Below, in pieces: positions 53,480-62,500 of a stretch of DNA of 64,000 nt (positions are counted from its first letter, which is position 1; each line of letters begins with the position of its first letter). Source of the stretch: Adlercreutzia equolifaciens DSM 19450 (lineage in GTDB: Bacteria; Actinomycetota; Coriobacteriia; Coriobacteriales; Eggerthellaceae); contig NC_022567.1 in assembly GCF_000478885.1 (NCBI RefSeq), forward strand, positions 2,046,001 through 2,110,000, written 5' to 3'. The position numbers and the translations under genes are program-made. The notes beneath the pieces are model-generated. The model was not told where the DNA came from and did not search any database. It saw only the letters and a list, made by a program, of their open reading frames with translations.

Positions 53480-53788
53480 CTAGGCGACCAGCTCCATCAA
53501 CCGCTCTTCGGTCTGCTCGCCCACCAGGGTTTCGGCAAGCTGGCCGTTCACGAACAGGACAAAGGACGGAAAGCCGTTGGGCGCGTAAGTTTTGGCAAGG
53601 TCGGGCGACCGGTCGACGTCAACCTGGTAGACCACGGCCTGGCCCTGGACACGCTCGGCCACATCGTTGATGATGGGCATCATGCGCTGGCAGTGCGGGC
53701 ACCAGGTGGCGAAGAACTCGACGAGCACGTTACCGCTCGATTTCAGAACCTTCTCGTCGAAGTTGCCCTCGTTCAGAATCTCGATCAT
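53480..53788 (-). CDS. Thioredoxin with CPHC active site
   Basis: A 102-residue thioredoxin fold with active site FFATWCPHCQRMMP, the conserved Asp of YQVDVDRS, and a cis-Pro in NGFPSFVLF. CPHC is the DsbA-type dipeptide rather than the CGPC of standard thioredoxins and predicts a more oxidising potential. There is no signal peptide. It lies 156 bp upstream of the AKR gene on the same strand. The 290-bp gap before the next + gene (53789-54078) shows no clear feature. Confidence 0.92.
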   Translation of the reverse strand: MIEILNEGNFDEKVLKSSGNVLVEFFATWCPHCQRMMPIINDVAERVQGQAVVYQVDVDRSPDLAKTYAPNGFPSFVLFVNGQLAETLVGEQTEERLMELVA

Positions 53789-54078
53789 GATGGCTCTCCT
53801 TTGCTGGAATGAGTTCGCAGTCAGATGCGTCCCCTATTGTGGTCCCACGGTACGCCGGGGCCGCCTACGCGACGGTTCTGTTGTCGCCGCGCGACTGATT
53901 GTTGCCCGTTCGTTGGAAGACGGCGAATACAATCCCGTGACGCTTTGGCAGTTCGGTGAGGAATACGGACGCGGTGGGTCATCATGAATGCAAGATCCAT
54001 TGTCACGGGAAGATCCGCGCAAACACCCACACTGGCATTCGGCCCCCACGCGCTCTCCCGAAAAAGGAAGGTGACCCC

Positions 54079-55533
54079 ATGGCCCTGCTCGCCGCCTACG
54101 CCGTGCCCCATCCGCCGCTCATCGTGCCCGCCGTCGGGCGCGGCCAGGAGACGGCCATCGCCGATACCATCGCCGCCTACCGCGAGGTCGCCCGACGCGT
54201 GGCCGCCCACCGGCCCGACCTTATCGTCATCACCTCGCCCCACGCGCCGCTCTACCGCGACGGGTTCTTCATCGCCGACACGCCGGAGGAAACTGGCTCG
54301 CTGGCCGCCTTCGGGCAGCCGGACGAGCGCGTGACGACCCGCACCGACCTTCCCTTCGCCAAGGACGTGGCCGCGCGCCTGCACCGCCGGGGCATTCCCT
54401 CGGCCGGTGCCCCGGCGTCCATGGCCGACATCGACCACGCCACCTTCGTGCCGCTCCATTTCTTGGAAGAGACCGTCGACCTGGGCTCGGTGGCCGTGGT
54501 GCGCATGGGGCTCTCGGGGCTTTCCGAGGCCGACCACCGCTTCCTGGGCCGGGCCATTGCCGAGGCCGCCCGCTCCTTGAACCGCCGCTGCGTGCTTGTC
54601 GCAAGCGGGGACATGTCCCACAAGCTGAAGGAGGACGGCCCCTACGGGTTCGCCCCGGAAGGACCCGAGTTCGACCGCATCGTGACCGAGCTTTTTGCCC
54701 ATGGGAATTTGGAAGGCCTGTTCGGCCTGGACGCCGCCCTCTGCGATGGTGCCGCCGAGTGCGGGCTGCGCTCCTTCCAGATCATGGCCGGCGCCCTGGA
54801 GGCGACCGGCGAGCCTTTCGCTTCCGAGCTCTTAAGTTACGAGGGGCCCTTCGGCGTGGGCTACGCCGTGGCCGCCTTCGAAATCGAGGACGCGCCCGAG
54901 AGCACCGAAGAGGAAGCGGCGTCCGAAATCGTGCGGGAAGAGGATCGCGAGATCGGCGGCACCCCCGGCGGTTCGCCGGCCTGGCCGCCGCATCCCGGAG
55001 ACGACCCGATTGTGGCCCTTGCCCGGGCGAGCGTGGAGTCCATCGTCGCGCAGGGCACCGTCTTCCCCCTTCCCGCCGACGCACCCGAGGAGCTGACCGG
55101 CCGGCGCGCCGGGGCCTTCGTGAGCCTGCACGAGCACGGGCAGCTGCGCGGCTGCATCGGCACCATCGCGCCGGTGCGCAAAAGCCTCGCCGAGGAGGTC
55201 ATCAGAAACGGCGTGGCGGCGGCCACCGAGGACCCGCGCTTCGCCCCCGTGCGCCCCGAGGAGCTCCCCTTCCTCGACTATTCCGTGGACGTGCTCGGCG
55301 AGCCGAAGCCCGTTAGCAACCTGGAACAGCTCGACCCTGCGCGCTACGGCGTCATCGTGACCCGCGGACATCGCCGGGGCCTTCTGCTTCCCGATTTGGA
55401 AGGCGTCGACACCGTCTTCGACCAGATTGCCATCGCCAAGCAGAAAGCGGGCATCCGGCCGGATGAGCAGGTGCACCTCGAACGCTTCGAGGTCGTCCGC
55501 CACACCGCCGGCGGTAAGCCGCGGCGTTCCTAG
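54079..55533 (+). CDS. MEMO-AMMECR1 fusion (AmmeMemoRadiSam system proteins B and A)
   Basis: A 484-residue fusion. Residues 1-275 are a MEMO/LigB-like domain (AAYAVPHPPLIVPAVGRG, ITSPHAPLYRDGFF, LVASGDMSHKL), lacking clear proof of dioxygenase activity. Residues 315-484 are AMMECR1 (GAFVSLHEHGQLRGCIGTI with the hallmark LRGCIG; FLDYSVDVLGEP). They are joined by an acidic linker. The usual third member, a radical SAM enzyme, is not in the window. The ATG at 54079 has AAGGAAGG upstream. Its stop overlaps the galT stop by 4 bases (convergent). The biochemical role of the system is not established. Confidence 0.93.
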   Translation: MALLAAYAVPHPPLIVPAVGRGQETAIADTIAAYREVARRVAAHRPDLIVITSPHAPLYRDGFFIADTPEETGSLAAFGQPDERVTTRTDLPFAKDVAARLHRRGIPSAGAPASMADIDHATFVPLHFLEETVDLGSVAVVRMGLSGLSEADHRFLGRAIAEAARSLNRRCVLVASGDMSHKLKEDGPYGFAPEGPEFDRIVTELFAHGNLEGLFGLDAALCDGAAECGLRSFQIMAGALEATGEPFASELLSYEGPFGVGYAVAAFEIEDAPESTEEEAASEIVREEDREIGGTPGGSPAWPPHPGDDPIVALARASVESIVAQGTVFPLPADAPEELTGRRAGAFVSLHEHGQLRGCIGTIAPVRKSLAEEVIRNGVAAATEDPRFAPVRPEELPFLDYSVDVLGEPKPVSNLEQLDPARYGVIVTRGHRRGLLLPDLEGVDTVFDQIAIAKQKAGIRPDEQVHLERFEVVRHTAGGKPRRS

Positions 55534-56711
55534 ATAGTCGCGAGGAAGGCTTCCCAGCCGCGGCGGCCGGCGGCATCGTCTTTGAAGACGCCCGTGGCCA
55601 CGAGAATCTCGTAGAAGGCACGGCTGCATTCGTCCTTGATAGCAGGCAGTTCGGCTGCCAGGCGCGCGGGGAGGATGGCGCGGCCCATGATCTCGATGAG
55701 GCCGATGTTCTCCTTCTTAATGTGGAAGAGCCGCTCCGGCACGTGGAAAAGCCCGAAGGGGTGCTCCGGCGTCGTGCGGTTGTTGCGCAGTACGAGATCC
55801 ATCACGTAGTCGTCGCCCTCGCGCCACAGGATGGGATTCGCCGTGTTGTGCTGTACGAAACGCGCGGGCGAGGCCAGGGCGCCTGAAGCGCTCACGGCGC
55901 CTTCGCGGCCGTCGTCCGGGACGAGCGAAAAGGCCCGAATATCGCATTCCTCGAAGCTGAAGGGACGCCAGGCATCCAGGACGCGGCAGGCCGCTTCAGC
56001 GAGAAGCCGCCGGTCGCAGCTGCGCAGTCGCACCACGGACGCGGGCCAGCGCACGATGCCGGCCTCCACGCCTTCCAAGCCTTCGATGGAAAACGCGCGC
56101 GCAATCGGCGCATTCATCAACGGGAAGCGGTGACCGCCACCTTGGAAATGGTCGTGCCCCAGAAGTGAACCGCCGACGATGGGCAGATCGGCGTTGGAAC
56201 CGATGAACCACCGCGGGTAGGCGTCCGAGAAATCGAGCAGCCGCGCGATGGTGCCGTGATCGATGGCCATGGGGCGGTGCTCGCGCGACGCCACGATGAG
56301 GTGCTCGGGGAAGTAGCCGTAGGGAGAGAACCACCAGGCCCAGGGCTCGCCGCCGAGGGCGATTTCGGTCACGGGCGCGCCCGAGCGCCGCAGGTGCGCC
56401 GGGCCGTCTTCCCCCAACGCCTCCCAGCACAAGTCGCAGGACGTCGGGACAGAGGGAGCCCCTTCCCTCGCGTCGCCCTCCACCGTTGCCGCCGCAGCCT
56501 CGCCTTCCCCAGCGGGCGTCGCCTCAAGCGCCGCGCCACCGAGGGTTGCCCCCGCTGCAGCGGCGATATCCCACGGGTCCTTTTCGGGCTTGGCCAGGTT
56601 GATGGTGATCTCCAGCGGCCCCGCCGGAGAACTGTATGTCCAGAAAGGATTGCCGCGCTCGTCCACGGCATACTCCGAGGCACCTTCCACGCCTCTTGCG
56701 ACTCCGCTCAC
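55530..56711 (-). CDS. galT: Class II galactose-1-phosphate uridylyltransferase, N-terminally short
   Basis: A 393-residue protein matching the class II (Gram-positive) GalT from its middle onward: PLEITINLAKPEKDPW, CDLCWEALGEDG, SPYGYFPEHLIV, FIGSNADLPIVGGSLLGHDH, FVQHNTANPILW. The first 100 or so residues of typical class II enzymes (about 490-510 long) are missing; the frame upstream only mirrors galK. The GTG at 56711 overlaps the galK stop (GTGA). It exchanges UMP between UDP-glucose and galactose-1-phosphate, completing the Leloir step after GalK. Activity without the N-terminus is uncertain. Confidence 0.88.
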   Translation of the reverse strand: MSGVARGVEGASEYAVDERGNPFWTYSSPAGPLEITINLAKPEKDPWDIAAAAGATLGGAALEATPAGEGEAAAATVEGDAREGAPSVPTSCDLCWEALGEDGPAHLRRSGAPVTEIALGGEPWAWWFSPYGYFPEHLIVASREHRPMAIDHGTIARLLDFSDAYPRWFIGSNADLPIVGGSLLGHDHFQGGGHRFPLMNAPIARAFSIEGLEGVEAGIVRWPASVVRLRSCDRRLLAEAACRVLDAWRPFSFEECDIRAFSLVPDDGREGAVSASGALASPARFVQHNTANPILWREGDDYVMDLVLRNNRTTPEHPFGLFHVPERLFHIKKENIGLIEIMGRAILPARLAAELPAIKDECSRAFYEILVATGVFKDDAAGRRGWEAFLATI

Positions 56712-58120
56712 GACAGCCGCCTCGCCAGCACGCCGGGGCCGCCCACGACCACCTCGCGACAGGCACGGTAGCCGAGCAGCTTGTCCATCGTCTCCGTGAA
56801 GTCGGCGACCTCGGCTCGGGGCACGAGTGCCAGCACCGAGCCGCCGAAGCCGCCGCCGTGGATGCGCCAGGCGCCCTCTTCGCTGAGCAGGTGCGCGCAC
56901 AGCCCCTGGATGAGCATGGCCGGCTGGCGCTCCCCGGAGCCGGTATCGCGCGGGGACACGTTCTGCAAAAACTGGGCCGACGAGGCCCCCGACAGGCGCA
57001 CGCACTTCAGAAACAGCGGGAAATCCCCCGCCTCCAGAGCCTCACGCTGCCGATCGACCCGGGCCACCTCGTCGAAGTAGTGCAGCGCCCGCATGGCGCG
57101 CCCGTCGCCCAGCGCCGCGCGAACATCCTGCAGGTTCGCGAGCAGCACGTCCGCGGTCGTGTCTCCCAGACGCGCGACGCCCAGGTGGTTGGCCACCATG
57201 CGCATGTCGGCGGGTACGGAGGCGAACTCCTCGGTGTGCACCGAGTGGACCTGGCGCGAATCGATGAGCACCACAGCGTAGCCGACGCCCGTCGCGTCGA
57301 AGGCAAGCGGCGTCACCCGGGGCACCGCCGACGCAAAATCGAGCAGCACCGTGCCGCCGCAGGCACTGGCCAGCTGGTCCTGAGCACCGCAGGGCTTGCC
57401 GAAGTAGCGCTGCTCGGCGGTAACGCCCGCCAGGGCCAGCGCCACGGGATTCAGGGGAACGAAGCAATCCCCCTCCCCTTCCGCAGCGTCCTGGCCCGGC
57501 GCCGGCGCTGGCACGCCCGCGAAGGGCCCGGGGCCGAACAGCCCCTCTAAAACGGCGCCCACCATCACTTCGAAGGCGGCCGAGGAGGACAGGCCGCAGC
57601 CGGCGGGCACTTCCGAGCAGGTGGCCAGGTCGAAACCGCGCAGCGCGCCGCCGGCCTCATCGTAAGCGGCCAGCATGCCGCGCAGAAGGGCGGCGGAGGA
57701 CTGGGTCTCCACACCATGGGGTGCCCGCCAGTCCGCATCGTCCAAGTCGATCACATCGGTGCCGAAACCCTCCATGGCCACCCGCACCAGGCGTCCTCCG
57801 TTCTCGGCCGCCAGCCCCCACGTTCGCTCGCCGATGGCCGAGGAGATGACGCGGCCGCCCTGGTGGTCCACGTGGTTGCCCGCCACTTCCAGACGCCCCG
57901 GCGCCGAGGCGAACGCGAAAGAGCCCCGGTCCGCCACGGGCGCGAACCGGACGGCCGCGTCAGCGCTTCCATCGGCGCCTTCGTCGGGATTTCCGCCGGC
58001 GTCTCCTCCGGCGCCGTCGCCCGCCGACCCCGTCACGGGGAACACCTCGGCGAACCGCTCCCGCAGATGTGCCAACATGCGGTCGGCATCGGCATCACAT
58101 CTCAGCGCTACCGCACTCAT
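56708..58120 (-). CDS. galK: Galactokinase
   Basis: A 470-residue GHMP kinase. The galactokinase signature appears as APGRLEVAGNHVDHQGG, the phosphate loop as VPAGCGLSSSAAFEV, and the C-terminal GGGFGGSVLALVP closes the fold. Ala/Gly/Asp-rich insertions (about residues 30-60 and 200-215) make it longer than the usual 390-400 residues. It phosphorylates galactose. It overlaps the GH2 gene by 26 bases at its start and galT by 4 bases at its end, so all three are co-translated. Confidence 0.93.
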   Translation of the reverse strand: MSAVALRCDADADRMLAHLRERFAEVFPVTGSAGDGAGGDAGGNPDEGADGSADAAVRFAPVADRGSFAFASAPGRLEVAGNHVDHQGGRVISSAIGERTWGLAAENGGRLVRVAMEGFGTDVIDLDDADWRAPHGVETQSSAALLRGMLAAYDEAGGALRGFDLATCSEVPAGCGLSSSAAFEVMVGAVLEGLFGPGPFAGVPAPAPGQDAAEGEGDCFVPLNPVALALAGVTAEQRYFGKPCGAQDQLASACGGTVLLDFASAVPRVTPLAFDATGVGYAVVLIDSRQVHSVHTEEFASVPADMRMVANHLGVARLGDTTADVLLANLQDVRAALGDGRAMRALHYFDEVARVDRQREALEAGDFPLFLKCVRLSGASSAQFLQNVSPRDTGSGERQPAMLIQGLCAHLLSEEGAWRIHGGGFGGSVLALVPRAEVADFTETMDKLLGYRACREVVVGGPGVLARRLS

Positions 58121-60164
58121 CGCCGTCCTCCTTCAGCTTGTTCACCCGCCGGTCGTAGGTAAGGATGCCGTTGCACTCCTCCTCCACGTCCGACAGCTGC
58201 GTGTATACATAGGCGGAAAGCCCCGCCCCCTCCAAAGCCGCCGCAGCGTCCAGCGTCCGATGCACCTCCGTGCGCCATTCGGCCGGCGTGTCGGTGGCCC
58301 CGTAGCCGTAGGTGCCCGCAAAGGCGCTGTGATCCGCCACGGCGTGAACCACCCCGCCGAATTCCGAAATCGCGAAGGCACGACCGCCCGCCAGCCGCGC
58401 GTAACCCGTCAGGTCGCGCCGGTCGCGGTAGACCGCAAGCGGACGGAAATAGTTGTGCACGCTCTGGAAGTCGCCCGCGCCCTGGTCATACCAGCCGCTC
58501 ACGGCGTCGATGGGACGCGTCGGATCCAGCAGGTGAACCTCCTCGGCGCAGGCCAGGGCGTCGAACTGCCCCCAGCCCTCGTTGAACAGCACCCAGGTGA
58601 CCACCGAGGGATGAGCGCGCAAGTGGGTCACCGTGCCGCGGCACTCCCGCAGCCATTGGCGCTGGTAGGCGTCGTCATCTGAACCGAGGCGCCGCTGATG
58701 GGATGCCGAGGTGTCCTCGTAGCCGTCCCAACTTCCGCGCCACAGCGTCGGCTTGTAGCTGGTTTCCCACCCGTCGTAAGCGCCGCCGCCCGACACCATG
58801 TCCTGCCACACCAGCATGCCGAGCCGATCGCAATGGTAGTACCAGCGGTCGGCCTCCACCTTCAAGTGCTTGCGCAGCATGTTGAAGCCGGCGTCCTTCA
58901 TGGCCTGAATGTCGAAGGCGAGCGCCTCGTCGGAGGGAGCCGTCATGAGGCCGTCGGACCAGTAGCCCTGATCGAGCACCCCGCGCAGAAGCAGCGGCTC
59001 GCCGTTCAGGAAGAAGCGAAAGCGGCCGGCGCCGTCCGGAGCCACCTTCACCGTGCGGAAGGCGGTGTAGCTGCGCACCGCATCGGTGCCGAATCGCACG
59101 ACGATATCGTAGAGGCACGGATCGTCGGGGCTCCAGCGGCGCACCTCGCCGAGATCGAGCCGCAAGCGCACGCGACGGGCCGGCCCCGCTTGCCCCGAGG
59201 ATTCAACCCCCACCGGCACCGAGCCCTCTTCGGCGAAAGCGGCGCCGGCGCCCACCTGGCGGCCCGTCGGGTCGCAAACGTAGATGCGCACCAGGCCCGC
59301 GTCTCCGCTCACATCGACATCCGCCGTCAGAATGCCGGCATCGGCATCGGGATGCAGCGCCAGGGCCAGCACGCGGCGAGCGGGAACGACCTCCATCCAC
59401 ACCTGCTGCCAAATGCCGCTTTGGGCCGTGTACCAGATGCCGCCCGACTTGAGCCTCTGCTTGCCCCGCGGCTGGGTGCCCGCATCGCTCGGGTCGCGAA
59501 CGCACAGGGCGACCACGAACTCCCGCGGCGGCGCCGGAGCCAAGTCGGCCGCCTCTTCGAGATCGGCCTTTCCCTCCCCGCAGGCGTCGCTTTTCGCGTC
59601 TCCGACACCTTCAACCGCCACGTCCCCAGTCACTGCTTCCACACCCTGGAAACGCGCTTCCGCACTCCCCTCGCCGGTCGTCTTCTCTGCCCGCAGCGCC
59701 TCGGTGATGTCGAAGGCAAACGGCAGATACCCGCCCTCGTGGGTGCCCACAACCTGGCCGTTCACGCAGCAGGCGCAGGCGAAGTCCACGGCCTCGAAAT
59801 GCAGCAGGCAGCGCTCGCCCTCGCCCATGGCGGGGACGGGCACTCGGCGCACGTACCACAGGAGCTCGTCAGGCTGAAGCTGGCGACCCACCCCCGACAG
59901 CAGAGACTCGGGCGAGAAGGGCACGAGGATGCGCCCGTCGAACGCATCGGGCGGCCGCACGGTACGATGAGCTCCCATGGGAACGAAAGCGTAGTCCCAC
60001 CAACCGTTGAGGGATATGAAGCGGTCGCGGGCGAATTGCGGGCGCGGGTGCTCGCCGCGCACGGTTTCCGGATCCAACGCCTCGCCCCAGCGCGTGAGCA
60101 GCGGACGGGCAGCGCCCGGATCGTGGTCGCGAGGCGCGCTCGCCAGCACTCGCTTGATGTCCAT
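58095..60164 (-). CDS. Glycoside hydrolase family 2 (probable beta-galactosidase)
   Basis: A 689-residue protein with GH2 layout: N-terminal sugar-binding domain (LNGWWDYAFVPMG), immunoglobulin-like domain, then a TIM barrel with GFNMLRKHLKVEADRWYY, the acid/base Glu in LFNEGWGQFD (about residue 529) and the nucleophile Glu in ISEFGG (about 601). There is no signal peptide, so it is cytoplasmic. Linkage to galK and galT favours beta-galactosidase over glucuronidase, but family 2 also includes mannosidases. It is the first gene of the operon; no sugar transporter is adjacent. The ATG at 60164 follows GGAGG. Confidence 0.88.
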   Translation of the reverse strand: MDIKRVLASAPRDHDPGAARPLLTRWGEALDPETVRGEHPRPQFARDRFISLNGWWDYAFVPMGAHRTVRPPDAFDGRILVPFSPESLLSGVGRQLQPDELLWYVRRVPVPAMGEGERCLLHFEAVDFACACCVNGQVVGTHEGGYLPFAFDITEALRAEKTTGEGSAEARFQGVEAVTGDVAVEGVGDAKSDACGEGKADLEEAADLAPAPPREFVVALCVRDPSDAGTQPRGKQRLKSGGIWYTAQSGIWQQVWMEVVPARRVLALALHPDADAGILTADVDVSGDAGLVRIYVCDPTGRQVGAGAAFAEEGSVPVGVESSGQAGPARRVRLRLDLGEVRRWSPDDPCLYDIVVRFGTDAVRSYTAFRTVKVAPDGAGRFRFFLNGEPLLLRGVLDQGYWSDGLMTAPSDEALAFDIQAMKDAGFNMLRKHLKVEADRWYYHCDRLGMLVWQDMVSGGGAYDGWETSYKPTLWRGSWDGYEDTSASHQRRLGSDDDAYQRQWLRECRGTVTHLRAHPSVVTWVLFNEGWGQFDALACAEEVHLLDPTRPIDAVSGWYDQGAGDFQSVHNYFRPLAVYRDRRDLTGYARLAGGRAFAISEFGGVVHAVADHSAFAGTYGYGATDTPAEWRTEVHRTLDAAAALEGAGLSAYVYTQLSDVEEECNGILTYDRRVNKLKEDGDECGSAEM

Positions 60165-60388
60165 GGCCCCTCCTTCCCGCAATCGCGCACGGGCCCGCCG
60201 CTTACGCGGGCGGGCCCGTTACCTTACGAGTAAGATGATAGCCGATAGGCGGCGCGGCGCACAGATCGTAACCGATTCGCCATACCGCCGCGCAACGGCG
60301 GCGCGACGCAGGATCCGGCCGCGAAGAGCGCCAGAGCAGCTTGGCAAGATCGCCGACCTTCCAACCAGAAGCAGTGCGGAACCCCGAA

Positions 60389-61027
60389 TTAGGCGAGCTC
60401 GCGGGCCTCCTCGGCCTGCTCGATGTTGAGCATGCGGGTGACGACGTCGATGAGCACCTCGTCCTCCACATCCGGATGCGAGCGCAGATAGCTCACCAGC
60501 CCCACGATGAGCACGTAGAACGTCTCGTACAGATGGTCGGACTGCTCGCCGTACTTCGTCTGCTCCACCATGGGGTGCGTCACCATGAACTCGGCGCCCT
60601 GGGCGGCGAAGCGATTGAGGAAATCCAGGTACAGCGCCGCATTCTCCTGGGTGGAAAGGGCCATGCGGAAGGTGTTCTTCTCGAACAGCACCATGCGCAT
60701 GATCTTCACCATGGAGTGCAGCGATTCGTCGGTGGCCAGCGCCGTCTGGCTCTCGTGCCAGTGCTGCATGGCCTCCAGAAAATCGGTGATGTACTGGTCG
60801 AGCACGGCGCTCGTCACTTCTTCCTTGTTCTGGAAGTAGTGGTAGAACAGCGAGCGTGTCACGCCCACATGGTTGGTGATGTCCTGGATGGAGGTGCGGG
60901 CCAGGCCCTTCTCCTCGTACAGCTCGCGCGCGGCGACGACGATCTCCGCCGACCGCTTGGCCGTATCGTTGCTGCGGAGTACCTCGCGCGTCGCCACACC
61001 TCGGGTGCTCTTCTTGTTCGACTGCAT
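60389..61027 (-). CDS. TetR/AcrR-family transcriptional regulator
   Basis: A 212-residue protein. A basic N-terminal tail precedes the TetR HTH (AARELYEEKGLARTSIQDIT then NHVGVTRSLFYHYFQNKEEV), followed by a helical ligand domain. It is divergent from the EEP-family gene across 321 bp (61028-61348) and lies upstream of the GH2 operon on the same strand, 224 bp away; it may control either. The ATG at 61027 has AGGAGG 6 bases upstream. Confidence 0.92.
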   Translation of the reverse strand: MQSNKKSTRGVATREVLRSNDTAKRSAEIVVAARELYEEKGLARTSIQDITNHVGVTRSLFYHYFQNKEEVTSAVLDQYITDFLEAMQHWHESQTALATDESLHSMVKIMRMVLFEKNTFRMALSTQENAALYLDFLNRFAAQGAEFMVTHPMVEQTKYGEQSDHLYETFYVLIVGLVSYLRSHPDVEDEVLIDVVTRMLNIEQAEEARELA

Positions 61028-61278
61028 GAGGGACCTCCTGTCTTTAAGCGCACCCAAGCGACCAACCCGCGAGAAGAAGGGTGCCAAAGGGAATGCTTGC
61101 TACCTGCGCAATCCGATGGAGCGTACCTTATAGCTTCCTCTAGCTTGTCGCTGTCGCGTCAGGTCTCTGTTACCTCCCTGTCATTATCTGGATACAGAGT
61201 GTTCAGATTCAAATCCAATGGTGAGTTTTTAGTCATCTAATGCGACTGCCTAACGATATGGTTAAGCTAGGGTATTCC

Positions 61279-61315
61279 ACAATGACCCGTGTATCAGGGT
61301 GAAGTACAATGACCC
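61279..61315. promoter_or_regulatory. Direct repeat ACAATGACCC in the TetR/EEP divergent region
   Basis: ACAATGACCC occurs at 61279-61288 and 61306-61315, 27 bp apart, 34-70 bp before the EEP start. It is a possible TetR or other operator. The rest of 61028-61348 is AT-richer than average with no gene seen. Confidence 0.35.
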
Positions 61316-61348
61316 AAATGGATTTTTCCCTCGTCAAAGGAGCCTTTT

Positions 61349-62452
61349 GTGGCCAAACGCATAATAACGGTTCTGCTCGCATTGCTCGGCGCGCTTCTGG
61401 CCGTGGCCCTTGTTTACGTCGCCTACGTCATGGTCACCTACAAGCGACTCCCCGACAATCTGGCGCTCACCGTGGACGCGCCTTTGGCTGCCGACGAGGC
61501 TGTGCCGGTCGTTTCCGCTGATGAGGAGTTCACCGTGGTGACAGCCAACCTCGGTTTCGGCGCTTACAACCGCGACTTCGACTTCTTCATGGACGGCGGC
61601 ACAGGATCGGTGGCCGAAAGCCCGGAGGTGGTGCGCGAGGACATTCTCGGCTCGGCCGAGGCCATACGTGCGCTTTCGCCGGATTTCGTTCTCTTCCAAG
61701 AAGTGGACACAGACGGCACCCGCAGCCACCACATCGACGAGTACGAGCTTCTGCGCACCCAGTTCCCCAGCGACTGGTCGGTGTTCTGCCAGAACTACGA
61801 CTCGGCCTTCCTCGCCTGGCCCCTCTACGCACCTCACGGCGCCAACCGCGCGGGGCTGGCCACGTTCTCGCGCCTGCCCGTGGGCGACCCGGTGCGCAAG
61901 AGCCTGCCCATTTCCGAAAGCTTCAGCAAGTTCCTCGACCTGGATCGCTGCTACTCCATCGTACGCGTGCCCACGGGCGACGCCGAGCTCGTGCTCTTCA
62001 ACGTGCATCTGTCCGCCTACGGGGCCGACGCCTCCATCATGGCGGCCCAACGCGAGAAGCTCTACGAGGACATGACGGCCGAGCGGGCGGCGGGCAACTA
62101 CGTCATCGCCGGCGGCGACTACAACCACGACATGATCGGCGTCTCCGGCGAGGTGTACGGCAACGCCGCCCAGGCCGTGGAAAGCTGGGCGAAGCCCTAC
62201 GACTTCGATGGCGTGCCGGAGGGCTTCACGGTGGCCGCCAAGGCGAAGCTGGACGAGACGGGCACCGCCGCCTTCCCCGATGCCGCCACCTGCCGCGACG
62301 CCGGGCGCCCCTACGACGGCACCAACGACCGCTGGGTCATGGACACCTTCATCTACTCCGACAACGTGGAGTGCCTCGACTGCTCCACCGTGGACTTGGA
62401 TTTCGCCTACTCCGACCACAACCCCGTCGCCATGAAGTTCAAGCTGCGGTAG
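61349..62452 (+). CDS. Membrane-anchored endonuclease/exonuclease/phosphatase-family hydrolase
   Basis: A 367-residue protein. A single N-terminal helix (ITVLLALLGALLAVALVYVA) anchors it, with the catalytic domain outside. EEP motifs run in order: VVTANLGFG, DFVLFQEVD, FNVHLSAYG, VIAGGDYNHD and the C-terminal YSDHNPVAMKF. The substrate could be a nucleic acid, phospholipid or inositol phosphate. The GTG at 61349 follows AAAGGAG. The next gene starts 49 bp downstream. Confidence 0.9.
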   Translation: MAKRIITVLLALLGALLAVALVYVAYVMVTYKRLPDNLALTVDAPLAADEAVPVVSADEEFTVVTANLGFGAYNRDFDFFMDGGTGSVAESPEVVREDILGSAEAIRALSPDFVLFQEVDTDGTRSHHIDEYELLRTQFPSDWSVFCQNYDSAFLAWPLYAPHGANRAGLATFSRLPVGDPVRKSLPISESFSKFLDLDRCYSIVRVPTGDAELVLFNVHLSAYGADASIMAAQREKLYEDMTAERAAGNYVIAGGDYNHDMIGVSGEVYGNAAQAVESWAKPYDFDGVPEGFTVAAKAKLDETGTAAFPDAATCRDAGRPYDGTNDRWVMDTFIYSDNVECLDCSTVDLDFAYSDHNPVAMKFKLR

Positions 62453-62500
62453 CCTTCGCGCCATTCGCGCTACAATGAGGGGGATTGGAAAGGGAGGGCC

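Noticed and set aside
53821..54702. 293-codon minus-strand frame
   Set aside because: It mirrors the MEMO domain gene and shows no family features.
56712..57005. Upstream extension of galT restoring a full-length N-terminus
   Set aside because: The translated stretch is Arg/Gly/Pro-rich, unlike GalT, and is the out-of-frame reading of galK.
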